A DNA stretch of 64,000 bases from Clostridium_AD sp964467165 (GCA_964467165.1 CAYXOL010000001.1:62001-126000); one strand, 5' to 3'. Shown: positions 51,632-61,393, counted from the first letter of the stretch. Program-made: numbers and translations. Notes: a model not told the origin generated them from the sequence alone.

Positions 51632-51660
51632 TTGCATAAAAATCAATAAAGGACTATATT
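51632..51660 (+). promoter_or_regulatory. Promoter of the D-aminoacylase gene
   Basis: TTGCAT-N17-TATATT, nearly identical to the promoter at 49751-49779. The start codon is 23 nt downstream, with AAGGGGATG as binding site. Confidence 0.6.
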
Positions 51661-51682
51661 AAAAATAAGGGGATGAATTAAT

Positions 51683-53314
51683 ATGTTAGATATAATAATA
51701 AAAAATGGTTGCATAGTAGATGGTACAGGTAATACTTCTTATCAAGGAAGTTTAGGAATAAAAGATGGCAAAATAGTAAAAATTCAAAGCGAAATTCCTG
51801 GAGAAGCCTTAGAAATTATTGAGGCTAAGGGACTTGTAGTTTGTCCAGGATTTATTGATGTACATAGTCATAATGATTTAGTACCTTTTATGGATAATAA
51901 TATTCAAAATCTAAAACTAATGCAAGGTGTAACAACTGAACTTGTAGGACAATGTGGCCTAGGCGTTGTTCCCTGTATTGAAGAAGAAGAAAATATCACA
52001 TGGAAAAATTATACAAGAGGAGTAGTTGGAGATCCTGGCTTTAATTGGAAGTTTTCCAATCTTGATGATTATATAAATCAAATAGCTTCTAGTGGACTAA
52101 AAAATAATTTCTCTATTTTAATTTCTCATGGAGCCATTAAGACAAGCGTTATGAACTTCGATAATAGAATACCAACTAAAGAGGACATGGACTCCATGTG
52201 CGAAATAGCAGAAAATGCTATGAAAGCTGGTGCTTTTGGCATGTCAATAGGGCTTCAATACCTTCCTGCAATTTTCAGCACAAAAGACGAATTAATCGCT
52301 ATATGCAAGGTTATAGCTGCTTATGATGGAATTGTTATGGTTCATCTAAGAAATCATGATGATACTATAACAAATGCACTAGAGGAAATGATTTATATAG
52401 CAGGACAAGCCAAGGTACGTCTTCACATTTCGCACTTGAGGTCTTATAACTCCAAGGACTTGGGTTCACCTGCTAAAATACTTATGAACTATATAGATAA
52501 TGCAGTAGCTAACGGAATTAAAATCACCTTTGATGAGCATCTATATTTATCTGGGAGCACTCTTATGAGCCAGCTTTTACCGCCTTGGATTACTGCTGGT
52601 GGTAGCGAGCAGATGTTTAAACGGCTTCAAGATAAAAAACACCTTATAAAACTTAAAGAGGAACTTAAAAGTCCTAAAACTCACTATAAAGGCTGGGATA
52701 ATTATAGTTTAATCACAGGTTGGGATGGCATCCTTATAACTTCAGTAAAACAAGCTAAAAATTTAAAATACATTGGAAAGACTGTTGGAAGCATTGCTAA
52801 AGAGCTATGTATTGATCCCGTAGATTTTGCATTGCAGCTACTTATGGAAGAAAAATTCGGGGTAGCAATAGTAACTTTAAATGTTTTTTCCCAGGAGGAC
52901 ACTATTGAACTAATAAATCATCCACTTCAAATGGTAGGTTCAGATAGTATACCCGCAGGAAATCCACATCCTAGGCTTTACGGAAACTACCCACTGTTTA
53001 TAGGTAAATTTGTGAGAGATAAAAAGGCTCTTTCTCTTGAAACTGCTATATATAAGATCTCCTATCTACCTGCAAAAACTTTAGGCCTTAAAGATATAGG
53101 AGAAATAGCTATAGGTAAAACTGCTGATATAGTTTTATTTGATTTAAAGGAGATTAGAGGTTTTGAGGATTACTTTAATCCTACTAAAGTTCCTGTTGGA
53201 ATTAAATTTGTGGTATTAAATGGTAAGATGGCAGTAAGCGATAGCGTGATATGCAAGAATTGGTGCGGAAAAGTTTATAAAAGTTCTTCCACCTTATCCG
53301 GTAACAAAAGTTAA
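51683..53314 (+). CDS. N-acyl-D-amino-acid deacylase (amidohydrolase family)
   Basis: This 543-residue metallohydrolase starts MLDIIIKNGCIVDGTGNTSY. The metal-binding HSH pattern appears in GFIDVHSHNDLVPF, followed by VGQCGLGVVP with the bridging-cysteine region. Later metal histidines appear as VMVHLRNHDD and RLHISHLRSY, and the C-terminal aspartate in QMVGSDSIPAG. D-aminoacylases release D-amino acids from N-acyl derivatives, and related enzymes act on D-glutamate or dihydropyrimidines. The neighbouring amino-acid-sensing two-component system and BrnQ suggest amino acid scavenging. Confidence 0.88.
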   Translation: MLDIIIKNGCIVDGTGNTSYQGSLGIKDGKIVKIQSEIPGEALEIIEAKGLVVCPGFIDVHSHNDLVPFMDNNIQNLKLMQGVTTELVGQCGLGVVPCIEEEENITWKNYTRGVVGDPGFNWKFSNLDDYINQIASSGLKNNFSILISHGAIKTSVMNFDNRIPTKEDMDSMCEIAENAMKAGAFGMSIGLQYLPAIFSTKDELIAICKVIAAYDGIVMVHLRNHDDTITNALEEMIYIAGQAKVRLHISHLRSYNSKDLGSPAKILMNYIDNAVANGIKITFDEHLYLSGSTLMSQLLPPWITAGGSEQMFKRLQDKKHLIKLKEELKSPKTHYKGWDNYSLITGWDGILITSVKQAKNLKYIGKTVGSIAKELCIDPVDFALQLLMEEKFGVAIVTLNVFSQEDTIELINHPLQMVGSDSIPAGNPHPRLYGNYPLFIGKFVRDKKALSLETAIYKISYLPAKTLGLKDIGEIAIGKTADIVLFDLKEIRGFEDYFNPTKVPVGIKFVVLNGKMAVSDSVICKNWCGKVYKSSSTLSGNKS

Positions 53315-53414
53315 ATTGTAGATTTATCCTTATGATTTTTATGGTACAATTAAATAAAGTATGCAAAGGGTCTATCTTCATTACCTAAATATAATGAAAT
53401 AGGGTGAAAAAATA

Positions 53415-55442
53415 ATGAAGAAAAAATATATATTAGCATTTTTAATTATAATAACTGCACTTATATTTGCAAATAGTTATTTCAAAATAGAACACAACAT
53501 GAACATATTAGATTTTTTTGCAAAAGGCCAACGACTAAATGCCTCAGATAAAGCGTATTTGAAAGAATATGGAGATTTGACCTATGGCTCAGACCAAAAC
53601 ACCCCCCCACTAAGATATTTAAATCCAGATAGTGGTCAATACGAGGGCCTGGTAATAGATTATATCAATGCTCTGTCTATCGAATTAGGTGTTAACATAA
53701 AGATGAAACCTATGATTTGGAATGAAGCACTTGAAGCACTTGAAAGTGGATCTATTGATTTTTGTGATATGCACGCTTCAAAAGATCGCGCTCGTAGCTT
53801 TATATTTACAGGTCCTATATACTATCAACGAGGTGCTATATTAACAAAAAAAAATAATACTAGTATAAAAGTGCCCCAAAATTTAAAAGGAAAAACTATA
53901 GCCGCAATAAAAGGTGACTATATATTTGAGCATTTAGCAGAAAATTATACCGATGTACAAGGAGTCCAAACTGAAACTTTAAGGGACGCTATTAGCCTCC
54001 TAGAAAATGGTGAAGTAGATGCAGTCCTAGGAGACGAATCAGTAATAAACTATTATTTAACTCAAGAGAGCCTTAACCGAGAATATTCAATATTAAATAA
54101 CTACTTGTACGAAAGAGGAGCCCTAATTGGGGTAAAAAAGGGTAATGAAAGATTAGTAACCATACTTAACAAAGCAATATATCAATTACAAAAAAATAAT
54201 ACCATGGAAAGAATATATGGAAAATGGTTTAGCATATCACCTTTAATTATGAAAAATACCAATACTGAGAAATATATGCTTTATGTTAAATATGCTATAC
54301 TTCTAGCTATAATATTAGCTTTGTTTTTTTACTATTGGAACAGCGAGCTAAAAAAAGAAGTCAAAAGACAAACAAATGCACTGAATATATCAAAAAACGA
54401 ATTGGAAACTACTTTCAATGGCCTTACCACTCATTTAATGGTGGTTGTAAACGAGGACTGCTTTGTTGCAGAATCTAATACAGCATTTTGTGAATATATA
54501 GGCTCTTCTGTAGATGTAGTTAAACATATGCACTGCAAAAATATCAACGGTATACTAGGCAGCAATTGCGAGGCTTGCCTCATTAAGGACATATTCAAAA
54601 CTAGAACTTCAATAGAAAAAGCTGTAGAATATCAAAATAGAACATTTAAAGTAAGAACTTATCTATTAGACAAAGTATCGAACACCAGAGAACGAGTACT
54701 TATAATGATGGAGGATATAACTGATCTGAAATTTGCACAGCAAAAGATGCTGCAATCGAGTAAAATGGCGGCTGTTGGTCAGCTTGCTGCAGGTATTGCA
54801 CATGAAATAAGGACCCCTCTCGGAATCATCAGGAACTATACATACTTGCTTAGACGAATGGAAGAAGAAAAGGATAAAAAAGAGGCAATAGATATAATAG
54901 AAAATTCAGTTACTAGAGCCAATAAAATCATAGACAATCTTCTGAATTTTTCAAGGCTTTCCGATAACAAAGTACATAACATACAAGTGAAGGATTTCAT
55001 AGCAAATCTTTATGAACTTAATAAAAAAGCCTTAAAGCAAAAACATGTAGAGTTTAAGTTATATGTGGAAAGAGATTTAGAAGTAGAAATATATAGTGAG
55101 TCATTAAAACATATCTTACTAAATCTTTTTTCAAATGCTACGGATGCCATGAAGCAAGGAGGCATACTTAAGGTACAAGTGTGGAAAAAGGATAACAATA
55201 CAATCATAGAAGTATCTGACACAGGTACAGGGATGGATTCAGATACACAAATGTACTTATTTGATCCTTTCTACACAACTAAGCAAGTCAACGAAGGCAC
55301 AGGGCTTGGGCTATTTATTGTTTATAACGAAGTACAAAAGATGGAGGGAACTATTAGAGTGGAAAGTAAAATTGGGGAAGGTTCAAAGTTTATAGTCACA
55401 CTTCCACCAAAGATACATGAGCCCATACTAATATTGAAATAG
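53415..55442 (+). CDS. Sensor histidine kinase with extracellular solute-binding (SBP_bac_3) domain
   Basis: The protein has 675 residues. A signal anchor (about 3-20) precedes a periplasmic-binding-protein-like domain at about 45-275 (TYGSDQNTPPLRYLNPDSGQ, ALESGSIDFCDMHASKDRA, LKGKTIAAIKGDYIFEHLA), typical of amino-acid binding. A membrane helix follows near 290-308, then a PAS domain with clustered cysteines (HCKNINGILGSNCEAC). The kinase core has the H-box AAGIAHEIRTPLGIIRNY and ATPase motifs DTGTGMDSD and GTGLGLFIVY. The partner is the sigma-54 regulator 10 nt downstream. An amino acid ligand is inferred from the domain. Confidence 0.94.
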   Translation: MKKKYILAFLIIITALIFANSYFKIEHNMNILDFFAKGQRLNASDKAYLKEYGDLTYGSDQNTPPLRYLNPDSGQYEGLVIDYINALSIELGVNIKMKPMIWNEALEALESGSIDFCDMHASKDRARSFIFTGPIYYQRGAILTKKNNTSIKVPQNLKGKTIAAIKGDYIFEHLAENYTDVQGVQTETLRDAISLLENGEVDAVLGDESVINYYLTQESLNREYSILNNYLYERGALIGVKKGNERLVTILNKAIYQLQKNNTMERIYGKWFSISPLIMKNTNTEKYMLYVKYAILLAIILALFFYYWNSELKKEVKRQTNALNISKNELETTFNGLTTHLMVVVNEDCFVAESNTAFCEYIGSSVDVVKHMHCKNINGILGSNCEACLIKDIFKTRTSIEKAVEYQNRTFKVRTYLLDKVSNTRERVLIMMEDITDLKFAQQKMLQSSKMAAVGQLAAGIAHEIRTPLGIIRNYTYLLRRMEEEKDKKEAIDIIENSVTRANKIIDNLLNFSRLSDNKVHNIQVKDFIANLYELNKKALKQKHVEFKLYVERDLEVEIYSESLKHILLNLFSNATDAMKQGGILKVQVWKKDNNTIIEVSDTGTGMDSDTQMYLFDPFYTTKQVNEGTGLGLFIVYNEVQKMEGTIRVESKIGEGSKFIVTLPPKIHEPILILK

Positions 55443-55452
55443 GAGATAATAA

Positions 55453-56796
55453 ATGAAGATCAAAAATTATGAAATATTAATAGTAGATGATGAAGTGGCA
55501 TACTCAAAAGGACTAGCTAAAATACTTGAAATTGAGGGGTATACCATAGACACAGTAATTTCAGCAGAAGATGCTATAAAAAAACTCAAAAATAAAAATT
55601 TTCAGATGGTAGTGACGGATTTAATGATGGCGGGAGACAGTGGGATAGAACTTTTAGAAAAAATAGTAGAAACTGCCCAAGATATCAAAGTCATACTCAT
55701 GACTGCATATGCCACCGTATCTACCGCAGTAGAGGCCATGAAAAAAGGTGCAGTATCTTATTTTGTAAAAGGAAATGATCCTATGGAACTACTAGAAGAA
55801 ATTGAAAAAGCATGTAAAGAGTACAAAAAATCTGAGTTAATCTCTAAAACTTATGATAAAAAAGAGAAATCTCTTCTAACCTCAGAAAATAAAGATTTTA
55901 AAAAAATTATAGATATGTCTAGAAAAGTAGCCCAGACAAATGTCAACGTGATTTTGCTTGGAGAGTCGGGAGTCGGAAAAGAAGTATTTGCAAACTTCAT
56001 ACATACTCAGAGTGAGCGCAAAAATAAGCCCTTTGTAGCAATTAACTGCCATGCCCTATCGGAAAGTGTATTAGAATCTGAACTATTTGGTCACAGCAAG
56101 GGAGCTTTCACTGGTGCCAATGAAGATAGAATTGGTAGATTTGAATCAGCTAATATGGGAACTTTATTTTTAGATGAAATAGCTGATATGCCACTATCCA
56201 CTCAAATTAAATTACTAAGAGTCATTGAAGACCGCGCAATAGAAAAAATAGGTAGCAACATAAGTACCCCTGTTGATTTTAGACTTATAACTGCAACCAA
56301 CAAATCTATAGTAAAACTAATATCTCAGGGACTATTTAGAGAGGATTTTTACTATAGAATCAACACCATCATCATTGAAATACCTCCTCTACGAGATCAC
56401 AAAGAAGATATATATAGTTTGGCTACTACCTTCATATCTACAGCATCTAAACAAATGAAGAAAGAAATACACACTATAGAGCCGGAAGTTTGGGAATACC
56501 TAAACCAGTATGACTATCCAGGCAATGTACGAGAATTTAAAAACATTATCGAAAGGCTGGTTGTATTTAGTGAAAATGGTGTTATATCAAAAGATGATTT
56601 ATTAATACATGAAGCGCCAACTTCAGACTATGAAGGAGATCAAACATTAAAATCCTTTAGATCTGCAATAGAAAAAAAGTATATAGAAACTGTACTTGTG
56701 AAAAACAACTTTAGTATGACAAAAACAGCAAAAGTATTAGGTATCACTCGAAGGCAGTTACAAAATAAAGTAAATGAATATAAAATACAAAAATAA
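55453..56796 (+). CDS. Sigma-54-dependent response regulator (NtrC family)
   Basis: The 447 residues comprise a receiver with D12-D13 and phospho-acceptor D56 (VVTDLMMAGDSG), a AAA+ ATPase with Walker A GESGVGKE, the sigma-54 contact loop GAFTGA and Walker B TLFLDEIADM, and a Fis-type helix-turn-helix at the C-terminus (MTKTAKVLGITRRQLQNKV). The KGND in place of the usual KP near residue 105 is a small oddity in the receiver. It should open sigma-54 promoters when phosphorylated by the upstream kinase. A GG-N10-GC promoter lies about 180 nt downstream, before brnQ. Confidence 0.95.
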   Translation: MKIKNYEILIVDDEVAYSKGLAKILEIEGYTIDTVISAEDAIKKLKNKNFQMVVTDLMMAGDSGIELLEKIVETAQDIKVILMTAYATVSTAVEAMKKGAVSYFVKGNDPMELLEEIEKACKEYKKSELISKTYDKKEKSLLTSENKDFKKIIDMSRKVAQTNVNVILLGESGVGKEVFANFIHTQSERKNKPFVAINCHALSESVLESELFGHSKGAFTGANEDRIGRFESANMGTLFLDEIADMPLSTQIKLLRVIEDRAIEKIGSNISTPVDFRLITATNKSIVKLISQGLFREDFYYRINTIIIEIPPLRDHKEDIYSLATTFISTASKQMKKEIHTIEPEVWEYLNQYDYPGNVREFKNIIERLVVFSENGVISKDDLLIHEAPTSDYEGDQTLKSFRSAIEKKYIETVLVKNNFSMTKTAKVLGITRRQLQNKVNEYKIQK

Positions 56797-56845
56797 AAGC
56801 GGGCAATTTTTTTCCATAATAGATGGAAAAAAATTGCCCACTTTT
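56795..56845 (+). terminator. Intrinsic terminator of the two-component operon
   Basis: A stem of about 21 bp (AAAAGCGGGCAATTTTTTTC paired with its near-complement) and a TTTTATTTT tail. Confidence 0.92.
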
Positions 56846-56974
56846 ATTTTAGAAACAGAAATTAAATAAAACGTTTACAACTACATTATAAATAGTGATC
56901 CTTATAAACCTTGGAAGGTAATCATTATTAGAATAAATCATTTTTTTTTACAATTATATGAAAATCATAAAATT

Positions 56975-56993
56975 TCGGCATAGTAATTGCTAT
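56975..56993 (+). promoter_or_regulatory. Sigma-54 promoter upstream of brnQ
   Basis: TCGGCATAGTAATTGCTA contains GG at 56977-56978 and GC at 56989-56990 with exactly 10 nt between, the -24/-12 signature (TGGCAC-N5-TTGC). It lies about 90 nt before the brnQ start, just downstream of a sigma-54 activator gene. Confidence 0.75.
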
Positions 56994-57083
56994 ATACAAT
57001 AGCAAAGAAACAAATCATATGTCTAGAACCATAAATTATATTTACAGAAAATTCAACTTTCTAAAGACAAAAGGAGGCAAAGT

Positions 57084-58403
57084 ATGAAAAATTCAACAAA
57101 ACATTCAATTGTTATTGGTTTTGCACTATTTGCAATGTTTTTTGGTGCAGGGAACCTTATTTTTCCACCATCCCTAGGAAAAGCTGCAGGAAGCGCATTA
57201 TTCACATCCCTAATAGGTTTTCTCATTACAGGGGTTGGTCTTCCATTAGCTGGCATAATAGCCTGTGCTAAAATTAATGGTACTTACGACAAAATGGCTA
57301 ATAGAGTAGGAAAAAAATTTGCTATAATAACCGGTATAGCCTTAATTCTTGTTATAGGACCCCTATTTGCAATTCCAAGAACCGCTGCAACAACTTTCGA
57401 GCTTGGAATACATCCTATATTTCCATCTGTACCACAAAACATAGCAGTTATATTGTTTTTTGCAATAGTACTCGTATTTGTACTTAAACCATCTTCAATA
57501 ATTGATAATATTGGCAAAATACTTACACCCGTACTTTTACTAATGCTTGGTATAATTATATTTAAAGGGATAATAGATCCTATTGGACCGATTATAAATA
57601 CCTCTTACAAAGGTGGATTATCAAAAGCTCTAATAGAAGGTTATCAAACAATGGATGCTATGGCTTCTGTTATATTTGCTGGAATAATTATTTCATCTAT
57701 TAGATCAAAAGGTTATGAAAATGCAACTGATATAATGAAGATGACTATAAAATCAGCACTAGTTGCTGTAGCGGGCCTTGCCTTTGTATATGGTGGACTC
57801 ATGTATCTTGGAACACAAACAAGCACTTTGTTTCCATCAGATATAGCTAGAACTAAATTAGTTACAGACATTGTCAGGTTAGATTTAGGCAGTATTGGCG
57901 CAGTTATTCTTGGTTTATGTGTTGCTCTTGCATGCTTAACAACTGCTATAGGATTACTTGCAAGTGGAGCAGAATTCTTTGCTAATGTTTCAAATAATAA
58001 ATTAACTTACAAAACTACTGCTATTATTATGGCCTTAGTAAGTGGCTTAATAGCAACAAAAAACGTTGATTATATTATTACACTAGCAGGTCCTGTTTTA
58101 CAAATTTTATATCCAATTGTAATTGTTCTTATAGTGATTACATTGCTTGGAGATATTGTGAAAAATAATAAGGTTGTTGCTATAACTACATATACAGCAC
58201 TAATTATAAGTATTTTAGATACAATAAATGGTGTGTATCCAAATAGCATTGGATTTCTTAAATTTATTCCTTTAGCAAGTGTTGGATTCTCTTGGCTTAT
58301 CCCTACTTTACTGGCTTTTGTAATCTCCAATATTTCAATAAAACCAAAAGAATATGCTATATATGAAGAAGACGACGAGGATGAATATGTTTCAAATTTT
58401 TAA
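57084..58403 (+). CDS. brnQ: Branched-chain amino acid carrier BrnQ
   Basis: The 439-residue protein has about 12 membrane helices. The N-terminus has the LIVCS signature FALFAMFFGAGNLIFPPSLG, followed by LFAIPRTAATTFELGIHPIF. It imports Leu, Ile and Val with Na+ (or H+). The C-terminus ends in an unusual acidic tail (EEDDEDEYVSNF). AAAGGAGG lies before the ATG. A sigma-54 promoter upstream and the adjacent NtrC-type regulator suggest it is induced by that system. Confidence 0.95.
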   Translation: MKNSTKHSIVIGFALFAMFFGAGNLIFPPSLGKAAGSALFTSLIGFLITGVGLPLAGIIACAKINGTYDKMANRVGKKFAIITGIALILVIGPLFAIPRTAATTFELGIHPIFPSVPQNIAVILFFAIVLVFVLKPSSIIDNIGKILTPVLLLMLGIIIFKGIIDPIGPIINTSYKGGLSKALIEGYQTMDAMASVIFAGIIISSIRSKGYENATDIMKMTIKSALVAVAGLAFVYGGLMYLGTQTSTLFPSDIARTKLVTDIVRLDLGSIGAVILGLCVALACLTTAIGLLASGAEFFANVSNNKLTYKTTAIIMALVSGLIATKNVDYIITLAGPVLQILYPIVIVLIVITLLGDIVKNNKVVAITTYTALIISILDTINGVYPNSIGFLKFIPLASVGFSWLIPTLLAFVISNISIKPKEYAIYEEDDEDEYVSNF

Positions 58404-58604
58404 AGCTGAGTTTCTCCTGCAATAAGGTAATAATTTAATGAATATTCACTGTTATTTCACTGATTTTTAATCTGTAAAGTTGTACATTTTTACTTTATCC
58501 TATGAATTTAATTCTTTCCCAAGTCATGGTTAATTGAATTTTAGCAAAAAAAGGATTATAGTATAATTATATTATTAATATTATATTATTTAGGAGAGAA
58601 TAAA

Positions 58605-59651
58605 ATGGAAAAAACATGTATAGCTATTTTAGATTGTGAACTTGGAGATATAATTGCACAAAAAGTGGTAAGCAAATATGGTACAACCATTGTTGTAGAG
58701 AACACTACAATAAATAGTTATATTAAAAATAAACTGATTGCATTTAAAACAGATTTTATTTGGATTTATAGAGCTAGTCATGGAGAATCTGTTGAATTTA
58801 AAGACAATGATTTAAATCAATTAAAGCAAAGTTATAAAAGAAATGTATTAGAGATTAAGGAAGTATTAAGCGATTTAACTAAGGGCATTAATGTAAGCAT
58901 AAAAAAAATAAACCTAATATCTAATTCAATATACGAACCAATAAATAATGAATATCATATTGTTCAGTGTCTAAATGATTTAAAATCTGTGGATGAGGAT
59001 ACTTTCACTCATAGTATAAACGTGTCGTTATATGCAATGTTATTGGGTAAATGGTTGCTATTACCTGAAAGTAAAATAATAAATCTTATCCAAGCCGCAT
59101 TGCTTCACGATGTTGGTAAAACAAAGATCTCCAATTCAATTCTAAATAAAAAAGGAAAATTAGAAATTGAAGAATTCGAAGAGATAAAAAAGCACCCTAT
59201 TTATAGTTTTGAAATTATAAATAATATAGATGGTCTTTCAACAGAAAGCAAGGAAGCTGTACTAATGCATCATGAAAGAGAAAACAAATCAGGTTATCCA
59301 AGAGGCGTAGCTGGATCAGAAATGAGTATATGTTCCAAAATTATAGCCATTACAAATTTTTATGATTCAATAACTTCAGAAAGAACTTACAGAGAAAGCG
59401 TAAGCCCCTTTGAATCTTTTCAAATTATTCAGAGCCAAGTTATAAGTAATTTTGATATACATATAGCAAATACTTTTTTATCCAATATAGCTGCTTGTTA
59501 TGTAGGCAATAAAGTTATAATGAGTAATGGTCAAACTGGCGAAATCGTATATGTACCCCCACAGGCTATTACTACCCCTATTGTTTGCATTAATTCTAAG
59601 TATATAGATTTGTCTAAAGAAACTAGTTTAAATATTGTACGTATGTTATAA
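58605..59651 (+). CDS. HD-GYP domain c-di-GMP phosphodiesterase
   Basis: The 348-residue cytoplasmic protein has an N-terminal region of about 115 residues of the DUF3391 type or similar (unassigned) and an HD-GYP domain. The metal ligands are in ALLHDVGKTKISNSIL, KKHPIYSFEIIN, VLMHHERENKSGYPRG (the GYP motif intact) and IIAITNFYDSITSERTYR. It should degrade c-di-GMP to pGpG or GMP, balancing cyclases such as the GGDEF protein at 2.4 kb. It is monocistronic. Which sensor controls it is not evident. Confidence 0.92.
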   Translation: MEKTCIAILDCELGDIIAQKVVSKYGTTIVVENTTINSYIKNKLIAFKTDFIWIYRASHGESVEFKDNDLNQLKQSYKRNVLEIKEVLSDLTKGINVSIKKINLISNSIYEPINNEYHIVQCLNDLKSVDEDTFTHSINVSLYAMLLGKWLLLPESKIINLIQAALLHDVGKTKISNSILNKKGKLEIEEFEEIKKHPIYSFEIINNIDGLSTESKEAVLMHHERENKSGYPRGVAGSEMSICSKIIAITNFYDSITSERTYRESVSPFESFQIIQSQVISNFDIHIANTFLSNIAACYVGNKVIMSNGQTGEIVYVPPQAITTPIVCINSKYIDLSKETSLNIVRML

Positions 59652-59748
59652 ATATATAGTCAGGTGATTTTTTCTAACACTTTAGTCATTTCCATGTTAT
59701 ACTTTTATTAAGACATTTAAAAATATTAATTTACGGAGGGATGCTATT

Positions 59749-60684
59749 ATGGTAGATAAATTTGGAACCCCAGAAGAAAATGCTCAAAATGAAGAAAATA
59801 AAATAATAAGGCTTTTTGTCTATGGTACGCTTATGAAAGACAATAGTCATCATGAAGAATTCTTATCAGGCGCTAGATTTGCAGGTTATTTTATAGCTGA
59901 TGGTTTTCAATTATATGACTTCGGTAATTATCCGCTAATAATTCAAAATGAAATTGATAAGGTTCGCGGTGAGATGTATATTGTTGATAGTAACATATTA
60001 GACAAAATAGATATATCTGAAGCTAAGGGAAATTTATTTTCAAGAAAATTAATCAGAGTTATTAATGATAATGATGATGTTCAAGAAGCTTATGTATATG
60101 TGTATAATAAAGATATTTCAAAAAAAATTGAAGTTAGTCCAGACAACCACCCTAAGGATGCTGTAAAAAGAAACGATTTTGTTTGGTATGCAAGTTATGG
60201 TTCTAACCTGATTTATGAAAGATTAATAACTTATATTAAAGGTGGAAAGAGTAAATTCAACGGAGTGACTTATGAGGGTTGTAGAAATAAATCACTACCA
60301 AAGGATACTAGGCCAGTAACTATTCCTTATAAAATGTATTATGGTAACGAAAGTTCTCCTTGGGGAATTGGCGGCCTTTCCTTTTTAGATACTCACAGCC
60401 ACGGAGAAGCTTTAGGTAGAATGTATCTTGTTACCGAAGAACAGTTTGAAGATATTTCAAGGCAAGAGGGACATGAAGAGAATTGGTATAATCAGAGTAT
60501 TTCCTTAGGAGAATATAATGGTGTTGAAATTGTTACCATTACAAATACAAACACAAGACCATATCACGATCCTTGTGATAATTATCTGGAAGTATTAAGA
60601 ACTGGTATAAAAGAAACCTACCCTGAAATGAGTGACTTTCAGGTAATGAAGTATTTAGTTGAATGTGGATTAGAAAAAAAATAG
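59749..60684 (+). CDS. Tandem gamma-glutamylcyclotransferase-like protein
   Basis: The protein has 311 residues and two related halves. The N-terminal one is an AIG2/GGACT domain with the loop LFVYGTLMKDN and strand DGFQLYDFGNYP. The second begins WYASYGSNLIYERL, the YGSN motif of another GGCT-type pocket, and includes ALGRMYLVTEEQFEDIS. Such folds remove gamma-glutamyl groups as 5-oxoproline. The catalytic acid of the second half probably lies in the EDISRQEG region. The actual substrate is unknown. AACGGAGGG-type binding site precedes the ATG. Confidence 0.8.
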   Translation: MVDKFGTPEENAQNEENKIIRLFVYGTLMKDNSHHEEFLSGARFAGYFIADGFQLYDFGNYPLIIQNEIDKVRGEMYIVDSNILDKIDISEAKGNLFSRKLIRVINDNDDVQEAYVYVYNKDISKKIEVSPDNHPKDAVKRNDFVWYASYGSNLIYERLITYIKGGKSKFNGVTYEGCRNKSLPKDTRPVTIPYKMYYGNESSPWGIGGLSFLDTHSHGEALGRMYLVTEEQFEDISRQEGHEENWYNQSISLGEYNGVEIVTITNTNTRPYHDPCDNYLEVLRTGIKETYPEMSDFQVMKYLVECGLEKK

Positions 60685-60690
60685 ATTTGT

Positions 60691-60722
60691 GCGAGGAGGT
60701 GACTGGTTAGTCACCTCCTTGC
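60691..60722 (+). terminator. Intrinsic terminator
   Basis: A 14-bp stem (GCGAGGAGGTGACT and complement, one G-T) with GGTT loop. It contains a ribosome-binding-like AGGAGGTGA, but no start codon follows. Confidence 0.8.
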
Positions 60723-60746
60723 TATTTAAAAAGTTCGCTTATAAAA

Positions 60747-61259
60747 TTACCCAACGTCACAGTTACTTAAGATGGACTCTTCAATATATTCCTTACACAG
60801 CAATGCCCTAATGTATCCCCTATCATTGGTAGTTGATTCTATAAAGAAACCCCTTCCATAATAAAATCTAATAAGTGAAAACATTCTAGAAGCAGTATGG
60901 AGATATAAAGCGGTAATACCCTGTTCTATCATTAAGTTATCAATTGCATTCATTAATATTTTACCAATACCATTATTTTGATGTGAGGCAGAAACCCCAA
61001 ATCTACTTAAATAAGCAGTTCTATCTGGTTTAATTTCAATTCTCACACTACCAATAACTTCTTCGTTATATAGTGCTACAAAGACTTCACTGGTTTCTAT
61101 TGCGTTTTTCACCTGATCATAGGTTTCCTCAAGAGGTGCTATAAGTTCTGTAATTGCTGCGTTTTCGGTATACATTTTAAAAGATTCTCTTGAGAGTATT
61201 CGTATTTCTTCAATGTCGCTAGAAAAAGCCTTTCTAACTTCAAAGCACATTTTTTCCAT
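60747..61259 (-). CDS. GNAT family N-acetyltransferase
   Basis: The protein has 170 residues from ATG 61259, which follows GGGGAGGTAG; an upstream in-frame ATG is not supported. The acetyl-CoA-binding motif A is SRFGVSASHQNNGIGKILMNA, in shortened form QNNGIGKIL, and motif B is ITALYLHTASRMFSLIRFYYGRGF. Family function is acyl transfer from acetyl-CoA to an amine. It precedes arg genes but has its own strong start, and a link to arginine synthesis is unproven. Confidence 0.9.
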   Translation of the reverse strand: MEKMCFEVRKAFSSDIEEIRILSRESFKMYTENAAITELIAPLEETYDQVKNAIETSEVFVALYNEEVIGSVRIEIKPDRTAYLSRFGVSASHQNNGIGKILMNAIDNLMIEQGITALYLHTASRMFSLIRFYYGRGFFIESTTNDRGYIRALLCKEYIEESILSNCDVG

Positions 61260-61393
61260 GGTTCTACCTCCCCTATATTTAGACTGCCAGTAATTATACA
61301 TAATTTCAAGACAAAAAACAACATATTTCGCGTTACAAATTGTAAAAAAATAAATTTTAATTTAAGGAATATTGAAAGAAATCCATTGTATGC

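Noticed and set aside
60691..60722. Anti-Shine-Dalgarno-like regulatory stem (AGGAGGTGA facing TCACCTCCT)
   Set aside because: No start codon or gene follows on the plus strand; position and stem-loop shape fit a plain terminator.
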